DNA of 64,000 nucleotides from Halorussus vallis (GTDB taxonomy: Archaea; Halobacteriota; Halobacteria; Halobacteriales; Haladaptataceae): the NCBI RefSeq assembly GCF_024138165.1, contig NZ_CP100000.1, positions 806,001-870,000 on the forward strand. The letters are read 5' to 3'. The position numbers and the translations under genes were made by a program. The notes under the pieces are model-generated. The model saw only the letters and a program-made list of their open reading frames with translations. It was not told the DNA's origin and did no database searches. Below, one piece after another: positions 8,184 to 15,789 of the stretch. Each line of letters opens with the position of its first letter. Position 1 is the stretch's first letter.

Positions 8184-8315
8184 ATGCATGGACTGGATAA
8201 CGCCCGGCCCGCCGTCCGGCGGTACGGTCGGGCAAACTACCTACCTATGATTCAGCTATCGACCGAACGTACTCGATACGGCTCGGTGGGACGCGGCGGA
8301 GGTGACGCTCGGTGA
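8184..8315 (+). other. Possible leader ORF (43 codons) ending on the operon start codon
   Basis: An open frame from ATG at 8184 (or ATG at 8247, 22 codons) ends in TGA at 8313-8315. That stop overlaps the GTG start of the acetyltransferase as GTGA. The peptide is Arg/Gly-rich and matches nothing I know. If TAACAAAG at 8167 is the core promoter, the ATG at 8184 would lie upstream of the transcript, so only the 22-codon version could be made. Long open frames are common in GC-rich DNA, hence the low confidence. Confidence 0.2.
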
Positions 8316-8971
8316 GTCGGCCGGACTCCGCGGAGGCCGCGACCGACTCGGGAGCGGCCGACGACCCCGTCGACGCGGACGCCGAGACGACCGGAGCGGC
8401 GCTCGGCGACGACTGCGAGGTTTCCCCCGACGCGACGGTGGGTCACCGCCACCGCGAGGGCGCCGAACCGCCGAAGATCGGCGACCGCGCGACCATCCGG
8501 TCGGGCGCCATCGTCTACGCCGACGTGACCATCGGCGACGACTTCACGACCGGTCACGGCGTGCTAGTCCGCGAAGACACCGATATCGGCGACGACGTCG
8601 TGGTGGGCACCGACACCGTCATCGACGGGACGACCACCATCGGCTCGCACGTCAGCCTCCAGACGGGCGTCTACGTCCCCACGGACACGACCATCGGCGA
8701 CGAGGTGTTCGTCGGCCCGAAGGCCGTCCTGACGAACGACCCCTACCCCATCCGCAAGGACGTCGACCTCGAGGGGCCGACCCTCGAAGACCACGTCTCG
8801 GTGGGCGCGAACGCGACCATCCTGCCGGGCGTGACGGTCGGCGAGGGGTCGTTCGTGGCGGCCGGCGCGGTCGTCACCGAGGACGTGCCGCCCGAGACGC
8901 TGGCGGTCGGCGCGCCCGCCGAGCACCGACCGCTCCCCGACGACCTCGAAGGAGGGAATCAGATCGCATGA
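8312..8971 (+). CDS. WbpD/WlbB-like UDP-sugar 3-amino N-acetyltransferase (left-handed beta-helix)
   Basis: 219 residues. From residue 45 on it is built of hexapeptide repeats (ATIRSGAIVYADVTIGDDF, TTIGSHVSLQTGVYVPTDT, ATILPGVTVGEGSFVAAGA), the hallmark of trimeric LbH acyltransferases. The segment VGPKAVLTNDPYP matches the WbpD/WlbB subgroup, which acetylates UDP-3-amino-GlcNAc-uronate. An acidic, Ala-rich N-terminal 40 residues is a haloarchaeal extra. GTG start at 8312, preceded by the strong ribosome site GGAGGTGA at 8298-8305. It overlaps the aminotransferase by ATGA. The next genes complete the same pathway, which makes the assignment firmer than sequence alone. Confidence 0.82.
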   Translation: MSRPDSAEAATDSGAADDPVDADAETTGAALGDDCEVSPDATVGHRHREGAEPPKIGDRATIRSGAIVYADVTIGDDFTTGHGVLVREDTDIGDDVVVGTDTVIDGTTTIGSHVSLQTGVYVPTDTTIGDEVFVGPKAVLTNDPYPIRKDVDLEGPTLEDHVSVGANATILPGVTVGEGSFVAAGAVVTEDVPPETLAVGAPAEHRPLPDDLEGGNQIA

Positions 8972-10056
8972 GCGACGTTCCCATCGCGGACCCGGAGCTT
9001 CGGGACCGCGAAATCGACGCCGCGGTCGAGACGCTCGAATCGGGGATGCTGGCCGACGGCCCGCAGGTCCGGGAGTTCGAAGCCGAGTTCGCCGGCTTCT
9101 GCGAGGCCGAACACGGCGTCGCCACCAGCAACGGGACGACCGCCCTCCACGCCGCGCTCGAAGCGCTCGAAATCGGCGAGGGCGACAAGGTGGTCACCTC
9201 GCCGTACTCGTTCGTGGCGAGCGCGAACGCGGTCCGACTCGCCGGCGCCGAACCGGTGTTCGCCGACATCGACCCCGACACGTTCAACCTCGAACCCACG
9301 GCGGTCGAGGAAGCCATCCGGCGCGAGGACGACGTGGCGGCCGTCATGCCGGTCCACCTCTACGGCCTCCCCGCCGAGATGGACCGCCTGCTCGAAATCG
9401 CCGACGAGTACGACCTCGCGGTGATCGAGGACGCCGCCCAGGCCCACGGCGCGGCGTACGAGGGCCGGAAGGTGGGGTCGTTCGGCGACGCCGCCTGCTT
9501 CTCGTTCTACCCCACGAAGAACATGACCACCGGGGAGGGCGGGATGATAACCACGAACCGCGAGGACGTCGCCGAACGCGCCGAGAGCTTCGTCAACCAC
9601 GGTCGGCCTCCCGAAGGCGGCTACGAGCACGTCCGGACCGGCCACAACTTCCGGATGACATCGACGGCCGCCGCCATCGGCCGGGTCCAGCTAGACCGCC
9701 TCCCCGACTACAACGAGGCTCGCCGCGAGAACGCCGCTCGCTTCGACGAGGCGCTGGAGGACGCCGACGTGGTGACGCCCTACGTACCCGAGGGCCGCCG
9801 CCACGTCTACCACCAGTACACGATTCGCGCCGACGACCGCGACGGCCTGGCCGACCACCTCGAAGCCGAGGGCGTCGGCACGGGCGTCTACTACCCGACG
9901 CCCATCCACGAACTGAAAGCCTACGCCGACGTCGACCACGCCGCGCCGGTCGCCGAGCGGACCGCCGGACAGGCGCTGTCGCTGCCGGTCCACCCGAATC
10001 TCACCGAGGAGGACCGCCGAACCGTCGTCGACGCCGTCACCGAATATCAGCCCTGA
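8968..10056 (+). CDS. WbpE-like PLP aminotransferase (DegT/DnrJ/EryC1 family)
   Basis: 362 residues, the usual length of sugar aminotransferases. PLP Lys is K184 in FSFYPTKNMTTGEGG; VIEDAAQAHGA carries the Asp that contacts the pyridine nitrogen; SNGTTALHAAL binds phosphate. In the Wbp route it transaminates the 3-keto group of UDP-2-acetamido-3-oxo-glucuronate, using glutamate. The start ATG at 8968 is fixed by the ATGA overlap with the acetyltransferase; the frame is open further upstream but lies inside that gene. It is followed 10 bases later by the 3-dehydrogenase, its coupled partner in bacteria. Confidence 0.88.
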   Translation: MSDVPIADPELRDREIDAAVETLESGMLADGPQVREFEAEFAGFCEAEHGVATSNGTTALHAALEALEIGEGDKVVTSPYSFVASANAVRLAGAEPVFADIDPDTFNLEPTAVEEAIRREDDVAAVMPVHLYGLPAEMDRLLEIADEYDLAVIEDAAQAHGAAYEGRKVGSFGDAACFSFYPTKNMTTGEGGMITTNREDVAERAESFVNHGRPPEGGYEHVRTGHNFRMTSTAAAIGRVQLDRLPDYNEARRENAARFDEALEDADVVTPYVPEGRRHVYHQYTIRADDRDGLADHLEAEGVGTGVYYPTPIHELKAYADVDHAAPVAERTAGQALSLPVHPNLTEEDRRTVVDAVTEYQP

Positions 10057-10066
10057 AACTCCAACC

Positions 10067-11065
10067 ATGAACCTCGACGTATCCAACCCAGTCAACGCCG
10101 CCGTCGTCGGCGTCGGAAGCATGGGTCGCCACCACGCCCGGGTGTACAGCGAACTCCCCGGCGTGAACCTCGTCGGTGTCTACGACGTCGACGAGGACCA
10201 GGCCCGCGCCGTCGCCGACGACCACGGCACCCGCGCGCTGAACCTCGAAGCCCTGCTGACCGCCGCCGACGTCGCATCGATCGCCGTGCCGACGCCGTTC
10301 CACGCCGACATGGCCGAACAGTGCATCGACCACGGCGTGGACGTGCTCGTCGAGAAGCCCTTCGTCGATGACCCCGAGGTGGGTCGCGACCTCCTGGCGG
10401 CCGCCGACGAGGCGGGCGTCACGATACAGGTCGGCCACGTCGAGCGGTTCAACCCCGCCATCCGGTCGCTGGCCGACATCGTGGCCGACCTCGACATCAT
10501 CGCGGTCGACGCCCGCCGCCTCGGGCCGCCGCCCGAGGACCGCGAACTCGACCAGAGCGCGGTGCTCGACCTGATGATCCACGACATCGACGTGGTGCTG
10601 TCGCTGATGGGCGAGAAGCCCTCCTCGGTCGAGGCCCGCGGCGCGAAGGACAACCAGCACGCCACCGCCACGCTCGGGTTCGACGACGGCACGGTCGCGA
10701 CGCTGACCGCCAGCCGAGTCACCCAACAGCGGGTGCGAAAGCTCGCCATCACCGCCGAGGAGTGTCGGGTCAACGTCGACTACATCGACCGGTCGGTCGA
10801 AATCCACCGCCACTCGCTGCCCGAGTACATCGAGGACAACGGCGACGTGCGCTACCGCCACGAGAGCATCGTCGAGCGGCCGACTGTCGAGACGGGCGAA
10901 CCGCTCAAGAACGAACTCCAGTCGTTCGTCGCCGCGGCGACGAACGACGAGGCCGACCCGGTGGTTTCGGGCGAGGACGGCCTGCGAGTGCTGGAGGTCG
11001 CCCGCGAGATAGACGACATCGCCTCGGGCGAGGAGCGCGAGGAAGTCGGGGTGAGCGCACGGTGA
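10067..11065 (+). CDS. WbpB/WlbA-like UDP-N-acetylglucosaminuronate 3-dehydrogenase (Gfo/Idh/MocA)
   Basis: 332 residues. Rossmann motif VVGVGSMGRHHARVY at about 15-29, the family EKPFVDD signature near residue 100 (conserved Lys), and QVGHVERFNPAI plus LMIHDIDVVLS in the C-terminal alpha/beta domain. It is expected to oxidise C3 of UDP-GlcNAc-uronate with NAD+, feeding the aminotransferase encoded just upstream. The stop overlaps the GTG start of the next gene (GTGA at 11062-11065). Family is certain; the exact substrate rests on operon context. Confidence 0.85.
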   Translation: MNLDVSNPVNAAVVGVGSMGRHHARVYSELPGVNLVGVYDVDEDQARAVADDHGTRALNLEALLTAADVASIAVPTPFHADMAEQCIDHGVDVLVEKPFVDDPEVGRDLLAAADEAGVTIQVGHVERFNPAIRSLADIVADLDIIAVDARRLGPPPEDRELDQSAVLDLMIHDIDVVLSLMGEKPSSVEARGAKDNQHATATLGFDDGTVATLTASRVTQQRVRKLAITAEECRVNVDYIDRSVEIHRHSLPEYIEDNGDVRYRHESIVERPTVETGEPLKNELQSFVAAATNDEADPVVSGEDGLRVLEVAREIDDIASGEEREEVGVSAR

Positions 11066-12411
11066 GCCTCCAGGAAGTGGGCCGACTCTACGGGAGCGAC
11101 GCCCCCGAAGCCGACCAGCGAACCGCGTTCCGCACCGGCCAGATTCCGGTCGCGGTGTACGGCCTCGGCAAGATGGGCCTGCCGCTGGCGGCGGTGTACG
11201 CAGAAACCTGCGGCAACGTGGTCGGCGCCGACGTCGACCCCGACGTGGTCGAGACCGTCAACGCCGGCGACTGCCACGTCAAGCGCGAACCCGGCCTGGC
11301 CGATGCGGTCGCCGAAACCGTCGAGTCGGGCGCGCTCCGCGCGACCGACTCGCCCGCCGAGGCCGCTTCCGAGGCCGCGGTCCACGTCGTCATCGTGCCG
11401 ACGCCCATCACCGAGGAGAAGGCCGCCGACCTCTCCATCCTGCAGTCGGTCGCCCGCGACATCGGGTCGGGACTCGACCGCGGCGACCTGGTGGTCGTCG
11501 AGTGCACCGTCCCGCCCCGGACCTGCGCGGACACCCTCTACCCGCTACTCGCCGAGGAAGCGGGCCACGAGGAGTTCGGCCTGGCGTTCTGCCCCGAACG
11601 GACCTCCAGCGGTCGCGCGCTCGAGGACATCCGGGGCGCGTACCCGAAGGTGGTCGGCGGGGTCGACGACGAGTCGACTCGGGTCGCCGAACTCGTCTAC
11701 GACGACATCACCGACAACGAGGTGCTGACCGTCTCGGACGCCACGACCGCGGAGGCGGTGAAGGTGTTCGAGGGCCTCTACCGCGACGTCAACATCGCGC
11801 TGGCGAACGAACTGGCGACGATGACCGACGAGATGGGCGTCGACGTCAACGAGGCCATCGAGACGGCCAACACCCAGCCCTTCTGCGACATCCACGACCC
11901 CGGGCCGGGCGTCGGGGGCCACTGCATCCCCTACTACCCCTACTTCGTCATCGACGAGTTCGACACAGACTCGCGGTTGCTCGAGACCGCCCGCGCGGTC
12001 AACGACGACATGCCGACGTTCACGGTCGAGACGCTTGCGCGGGAACTCGACGCCGAGGGGACGCCGGTTTCCGAGGCGACCGTCGCGGTGCTGGGTCTGA
12101 CCTACCGGCCCGGCGTCGAGGAGACGCGGGCCTCGCCCGCAATCGGCATCTCGGCGGGACTGTCCGAACTCGGCGCGGAGGTGCTGGGCGTCGACCCGAT
12201 GCTCGACGACGCCGACGAGTTCGACGCCGAGAAGGTCGAGTTGGAATCGCTCTACGAACGAGATATTGACGCCGCGGTGCTGGTGACGCCCCACGAGGAC
12301 TTCGAGCGAATCGAGTGGAATCGGTTCGACCCGCTGGCCGTCGTCGACGGCCGCGGGACCCTCGACCTCGGGGACACCGCCCACCGCGTCTACACCATCG
12401 GTAGCGGATAG
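11062..12411 (+). CDS. Nucleotide-sugar 6-dehydrogenase (WbpA/WecC type)
   Basis: 449-residue UDP-glucose/UDP-N-acetylhexosamine dehydrogenase. NAD site VAVYGLGKMGLPLAAVYA near residue 30; EKAADLSIL loop near 120; CPERTSSG around 180; catalytic Cys in PGVGGHCIPYYPYF; C-terminal domain with LGLTYRPGVEETRASPA. It oxidises the C6 alcohol of UDP-GlcNAc or UDP-ManNAc to the uronate. GTG start at 11062 inside the stop of the 3-dehydrogenase gene. Together with the WbpB, E, D and I homologues beside it, the WbpA role (UDP-GlcNAc) is favoured over WecC. Confidence 0.86.
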   Translation: MSLQEVGRLYGSDAPEADQRTAFRTGQIPVAVYGLGKMGLPLAAVYAETCGNVVGADVDPDVVETVNAGDCHVKREPGLADAVAETVESGALRATDSPAEAASEAAVHVVIVPTPITEEKAADLSILQSVARDIGSGLDRGDLVVVECTVPPRTCADTLYPLLAEEAGHEEFGLAFCPERTSSGRALEDIRGAYPKVVGGVDDESTRVAELVYDDITDNEVLTVSDATTAEAVKVFEGLYRDVNIALANELATMTDEMGVDVNEAIETANTQPFCDIHDPGPGVGGHCIPYYPYFVIDEFDTDSRLLETARAVNDDMPTFTVETLARELDAEGTPVSEATVAVLGLTYRPGVEETRASPAIGISAGLSELGAEVLGVDPMLDDADEFDAEKVELESLYERDIDAAVLVTPHEDFERIEWNRFDPLAVVDGRGTLDLGDTAHRVYTIGSG

Positions 12412-12438
12412 CGAGACACCAGAGACACTAGAGACACG

Positions 12439-13572
12439 ATGTACTCCGAGAAATCTGTCGCCGTCGTGGTCCCGGCCTACAACGAGAAGGGACTCGTCGG
12501 CGGTGTAATCGACACGATTCCGTCGTTCGTCGACCGCGTCTACGTGGTAGACGACCGGTCGACGGACGGCACCTGGGCCGAGATACGGGAACACGCCGAA
12601 CGACGAAACGCCGAGGTCGGCGCGCGCTCGCACGCGGGGGTGCGTTCTCCTGCGGGGGAGCGCGCTTCCGCCGACGGGCATGGCTCCGACGACGCGTCCG
12701 GAGGAGAACGCGCCGGCGGCGGGTCGACGCGACCCGCCGCGTCGGCGCAACTGGACGGCGGTCGGTACGTCGTCCCGATTCGCCGCGAGGAGAACGGCGG
12801 CGTCGGGGCGGCCATCAAGACCGGCTACCGCCGGGCCGCGGCCGACGGGATGGACGTGGTCGCGGTGATGGCCGGCGACGGTCAGATGGACCCCGACGCG
12901 CTTGACCGACTCGTCGCGCCCGTCGCCGACGGGCGCGTCGACTACGCGAAGGGCAACCGCCTCCAGTCGCGGCGCGACCGCGGCAGCATGTCCAACTTCC
13001 GGTACTTCGGCAACACCCTGTTGACCGGCCTGACGAAGGTAGCGAGCGGTTACTGGCGGATTTCGGACCCGCAGAACGGCTACACGGCCATCTCCCGCGA
13101 GGCCATCGAGGCCATCGACCTCGATTCGGCCTACGACCGGTACGGCTTCGCCAACGACGTGCTCATCCGCCTCAACGTGGCGGGGATGCGCGTCGCAGAC
13201 GTGCCGACGCCCTCGCGGTATGGCAACGAGACGAGCCACATCGATCTCAAGTCGTTCGTGCCGCGGCTGTCGGCGCTGCTGGCGACCGGGTTCCTCCGTC
13301 GAGTGACCGAAACGTACGTGCGGCGGGGTGCGAGCCCCGTCGCGGCGCTGTTCGGCGTCGGCGTCCTGGCCTCGGTGGTCGGGACGCTCGGCGCGGTCCG
13401 GAACCGCCTGTCCGGCGAGGACGGTTCCGGACTTCGAACCGCGCTGGCGGGCCTGTGCTCGCTCGGACTCGCCGGACTACTCGATATGAACCGAAGTGAA
13501 CCGCTCCAACTCGAACTCGACGACGAATCGCCCTCCCAGAAACGCCCGCGAGCGCCGGAGGCAGACGAATGA
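12439..13572 (+). CDS. Family 2 glycosyltransferase, dolichyl-phosphate sugar synthase-like, with an inserted loop
   Basis: 377 residues. GT-A motifs: VVVPAYNEKGLVGGVI at 10-25, YVVDDRSTDGT near 37-47, the metal site MAGDGQMDPDAL, and SDPQNGYTAISREA typical of polyprenyl-phosphate glycosyltransferases. Two hydrophobic stretches lie in the C-terminal region. Odd: about 60 residues rich in Ala, Gly, Ser, Arg and Glu interrupt the catalytic domain between the RRNAEVG and VVPIRREENGGVG segments (DNA about 12610-12770), where relatives run straight on. Likely moves a sugar from a nucleotide donor to a lipid carrier. Ends with an ATGA overlap with the epimerase. Confidence 0.8.
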   Translation: MYSEKSVAVVVPAYNEKGLVGGVIDTIPSFVDRVYVVDDRSTDGTWAEIREHAERRNAEVGARSHAGVRSPAGERASADGHGSDDASGGERAGGGSTRPAASAQLDGGRYVVPIRREENGGVGAAIKTGYRRAAADGMDVVAVMAGDGQMDPDALDRLVAPVADGRVDYAKGNRLQSRRDRGSMSNFRYFGNTLLTGLTKVASGYWRISDPQNGYTAISREAIEAIDLDSAYDRYGFANDVLIRLNVAGMRVADVPTPSRYGNETSHIDLKSFVPRLSALLATGFLRRVTETYVRRGASPVAALFGVGVLASVVGTLGAVRNRLSGEDGSGLRTALAGLCSLGLAGLLDMNRSEPLQLELDDESPSQKRPRAPEADE

Positions 13573-14630
13573 AGGTGCTGACGGTCGTCGGCGCCCGCCC
13601 GCAGTTCATCAAGGCCGCGGCGGTCTCCCGAGAACTGCGCGAGCGCCACGAGGAGGTGCTGGTCCACACCGGCCAGCACTACGACCAGGAGATGTCCGAC
13701 GTGTTCTTCGACGAACTCGGCATCCCCGAACCCGACGTCAACCTCGGGGTCGGCTCTGACGACCACGGCGCCCAGACCGCCGAGATGCTCGTCGGCCTCG
13801 AAGAGCAGATCGCCGCGGAGGACCCCGACGCGGTGCTGGTCTACGGCGACACCAACTCCACGCTCGCGGCCGCCGTCGCCGCCTCGAAGATGGACACCGC
13901 GCTGGCCCACGTCGAGGCGGGCCTGCGGAGCTACAACCGCGAGATGCCCGAGGAGATAAACCGGGTGTTGACCGACCACGCCTCCGACCTGCTCTTCGCG
14001 CCCTCCCGGCGCGCGGTCGACAACCTCGAAGCCGAGGGCGTCCAGGCGGGCGTTCACATGACCGGCGACGTGATGTACGACGCCGTGCTGTGGGCGCGCG
14101 ACCGGGCCGAAGAGCACTCGACCGTGCTCGACGACTTCGGGGTCGAGGCGGGCGAGTTCGTCCTGGCGACGGTCCACCGCGCGGCCAACACCGACGACCC
14201 CGAGCGCCTGGCGGCCATCTTCGACGCGCTCGCCGACGACCCCCGCGAAGTCGTGCTCCCGGCCCACCCGCGGACCGTCTCGAAGTTGGAGGAGTACGGC
14301 ATGTACGAGGACGCCGAGGAGAAGTTGACGCTCACCGACCCGGTGGGCTACCTCGACTTCGTGCGCCTCCAGGACGCCGCCGACGTGGTCGCCACCGACT
14401 CGGGCGGCGTCCAGAAGGAGGCGTTCTTCCTCGACACGCCCTGCGTGACGATGCGCGAGGAGACCGAGTGGCGCGAGACGGTCGAGGCGGAATGGAACAC
14501 GCTGGTCGGCGCCGACGGCGAGGCGATCCGCCGGGCGCTGTCCAGCGCGGAACGCCCCGCCGACAAGCCCACGCCCTACGGCGACGGCACCGCCGCGGCG
14601 ACCATCACGGGTCTGCTCGACGATGCCTGA
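13569..14630 (+). CDS. wecB: UDP-N-acetylglucosamine 2-epimerase, non-hydrolysing (WecB/WbpI family)
   Basis: 353 residues, GT-B-like fold. Signatures: TVVGARPQFIKAAAV at the N-terminus, HTGQHYDQEMSD, YGDTNSTLAAAVAA, HVEAGLRSYNREMPEE, TVHRAANTDDPERL and TDSGGVQKEAFF. These are the full set of conserved epimerase loops. In the Wbp pathway the WbpI member inverts C2 of UDP-GlcNAc(3NAc)A to give the manno form; WecB members act on plain UDP-GlcNAc. The four other Wbp enzymes lie upstream, so WbpI is plausible; sequence alone cannot separate the two. Overlaps the deacetylase-like gene by 8 bases. Confidence 0.88.
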   Translation: MKVLTVVGARPQFIKAAAVSRELRERHEEVLVHTGQHYDQEMSDVFFDELGIPEPDVNLGVGSDDHGAQTAEMLVGLEEQIAAEDPDAVLVYGDTNSTLAAAVAASKMDTALAHVEAGLRSYNREMPEEINRVLTDHASDLLFAPSRRAVDNLEAEGVQAGVHMTGDVMYDAVLWARDRAEEHSTVLDDFGVEAGEFVLATVHRAANTDDPERLAAIFDALADDPREVVLPAHPRTVSKLEEYGMYEDAEEKLTLTDPVGYLDFVRLQDAADVVATDSGGVQKEAFFLDTPCVTMREETEWRETVEAEWNTLVGADGEAIRRALSSAERPADKPTPYGDGTAAATITGLLDDA

Positions 14631-15789
14631 AGACCTCGACACCCGGTCGGCCGACGCCGCGTTCGCCGACGCCGACGCGACCGACGCGCTCGCCGACGAG
14701 GACGCCGAGTTCGCGCTGTTGCTCACCCACGACGTCGACCGGCCGTACAAGACCGGCCAGTCGCTGTACTACGCGCTCGCCGACCGCGACCCCAGACACC
14801 TCCGGAGCCTGCTGCCAGACCACAACCCGTGGTGGCAGTTCGAGGAGATAATGAAACTCGAAGCCGACCTCGGGGTCCGGTCGTCGTTCTACTTCCTGCG
14901 CGAACGGCACGCGCTCGAACGCGCGCCCGGCGACTGGGTCGACCCCTTCTACTGGGTCGAGACGCTGGGTCGGTACGACGTCGGGAACGCCGAGATGGTC
15001 GACCTGCTGCAGCGACTCGACCGGGGCGGCTGGGAGGTCGGCCTCCACGGGTCGTTCGACTCCTACGACGACCCGGCCCGCCTCCGGATGGAGAAGTCGG
15101 CGCTCGAAACCGCGCTCGGTCGCGGCGTGACCGGGGGCCGCCACCACCACCTCCGACACACCCCCGAGACGTGGAAGCACCACCGCGAGATGGGTCTGCG
15201 CTACGATGCGAGTCCGGGGTCGTCGAGCGAGTTCGGTTTCGCGCGTTACCAGCCGTTCCGTCCCTTCGGCGACGAGTTCGTGGTCTTTCCACTGACGCTG
15301 ATGGAGATCGCGCTCCCGGACCCCGGCGAGTCCTTCGAGGCGGCGTGGCGCGAGTGCGAGTCGCTGCTCGAAGAGGCCGCCGAGAACGACGCCGTGATGT
15401 CGATCCTCTGGCACCCGCGGATGTTCTACGAGGTCGACTTCCCCGGCTACCGGGAACTCTACCGCCGAATCATCGAGCGCGCCCTGGAGATGGGCGCGTG
15501 GGTCGGCCCGCCTGCAGACTTCTACGACCTGCTGGACCACCCCGAGGGTAACGACCGGGGACGGACGTCCCCGACCGCGAAGCGCGAGCGGGGCCTCGCC
15601 GGCGACTCGGTCGGCGACCGCGAGGCGGTCGCCGACGGGGGCGAAACCGAGGAGGCCGGAGAGGAGAACTCCGAGGAGTCCTCCTCTCCGGCTGCACCGG
15701 ACGAGACGGCCGACAAGGCGGGCCTACGCGGCCGACAAGCGGAGGATAACAAAGTGCAAACCGACGATACCAGAGAATCAACAGGATGA
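14623..15789 (+). CDS. Polysaccharide-deacetylase-like protein (NodB-related)
   Basis: 388 residues. LLLTHDVDRPYKTGQS carries the Asp pair of carbohydrate-esterase-4 proteins, VGLHGSFDSY resembles their His motif, and GGRHHHLRHTP and SILWHPRMFYEVDFPGY supply further His. The family removes N-acetyl groups from sugars; variants of this kind are common in polysaccharide loci and often lack a demonstrated activity. No signal peptide, so cytoplasmic. The last 80 residues are a charged low-complexity tail, and their DNA contains promoter site d for the next gene. ATGA overlap with that gene. Confidence 0.75.
   Translation: MPEDLDTRSADAAFADADATDALADEDAEFALLLTHDVDRPYKTGQSLYYALADRDPRHLRSLLPDHNPWWQFEEIMKLEADLGVRSSFYFLRERHALERAPGDWVDPFYWVETLGRYDVGNAEMVDLLQRLDRGGWEVGLHGSFDSYDDPARLRMEKSALETALGRGVTGGRHHHLRHTPETWKHHREMGLRYDASPGSSSEFGFARYQPFRPFGDEFVVFPLTLMEIALPDPGESFEAAWRECESLLEEAAENDAVMSILWHPRMFYEVDFPGYRELYRRIIERALEMGAWVGPPADFYDLLDHPEGNDRGRTSPTAKRERGLAGDSVGDREAVADGGETEEAGEENSEESSSPAAPDETADKAGLRGRQAEDNKVQTDDTRESTG
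15724..15754 (+). promoter_or_regulatory. Bipartite CTAC-N19-TAACAAAG promoter element (site d), inside a coding tail
   Basis: CTACGCGG starts at 15724 and GGATAACAAAGT has TAACAAAG at 15747-15754, the same 23-base offset as sites c and i. It lies in the 3' end of the deacetylase-like gene, 39 nt before the FemAB-like start, so this gene can be transcribed apart from the operon. Confidence 0.5.

Larger units (their letters stand above)
7871..8311. other. Divergent intergenic region with two glycan-promoter elements
   Basis: 440 bases between the minus-strand winged-helix gene and the plus-strand sugar-nucleotide operon. It holds site b (minus) and site c (plus), back to back and about 180 bp apart. 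Its middle is GC-rich with CCGCGG repeats. No full-length gene is supported, but a short open frame runs into the operon start (see 8184-8315). Confidence 0.6.
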
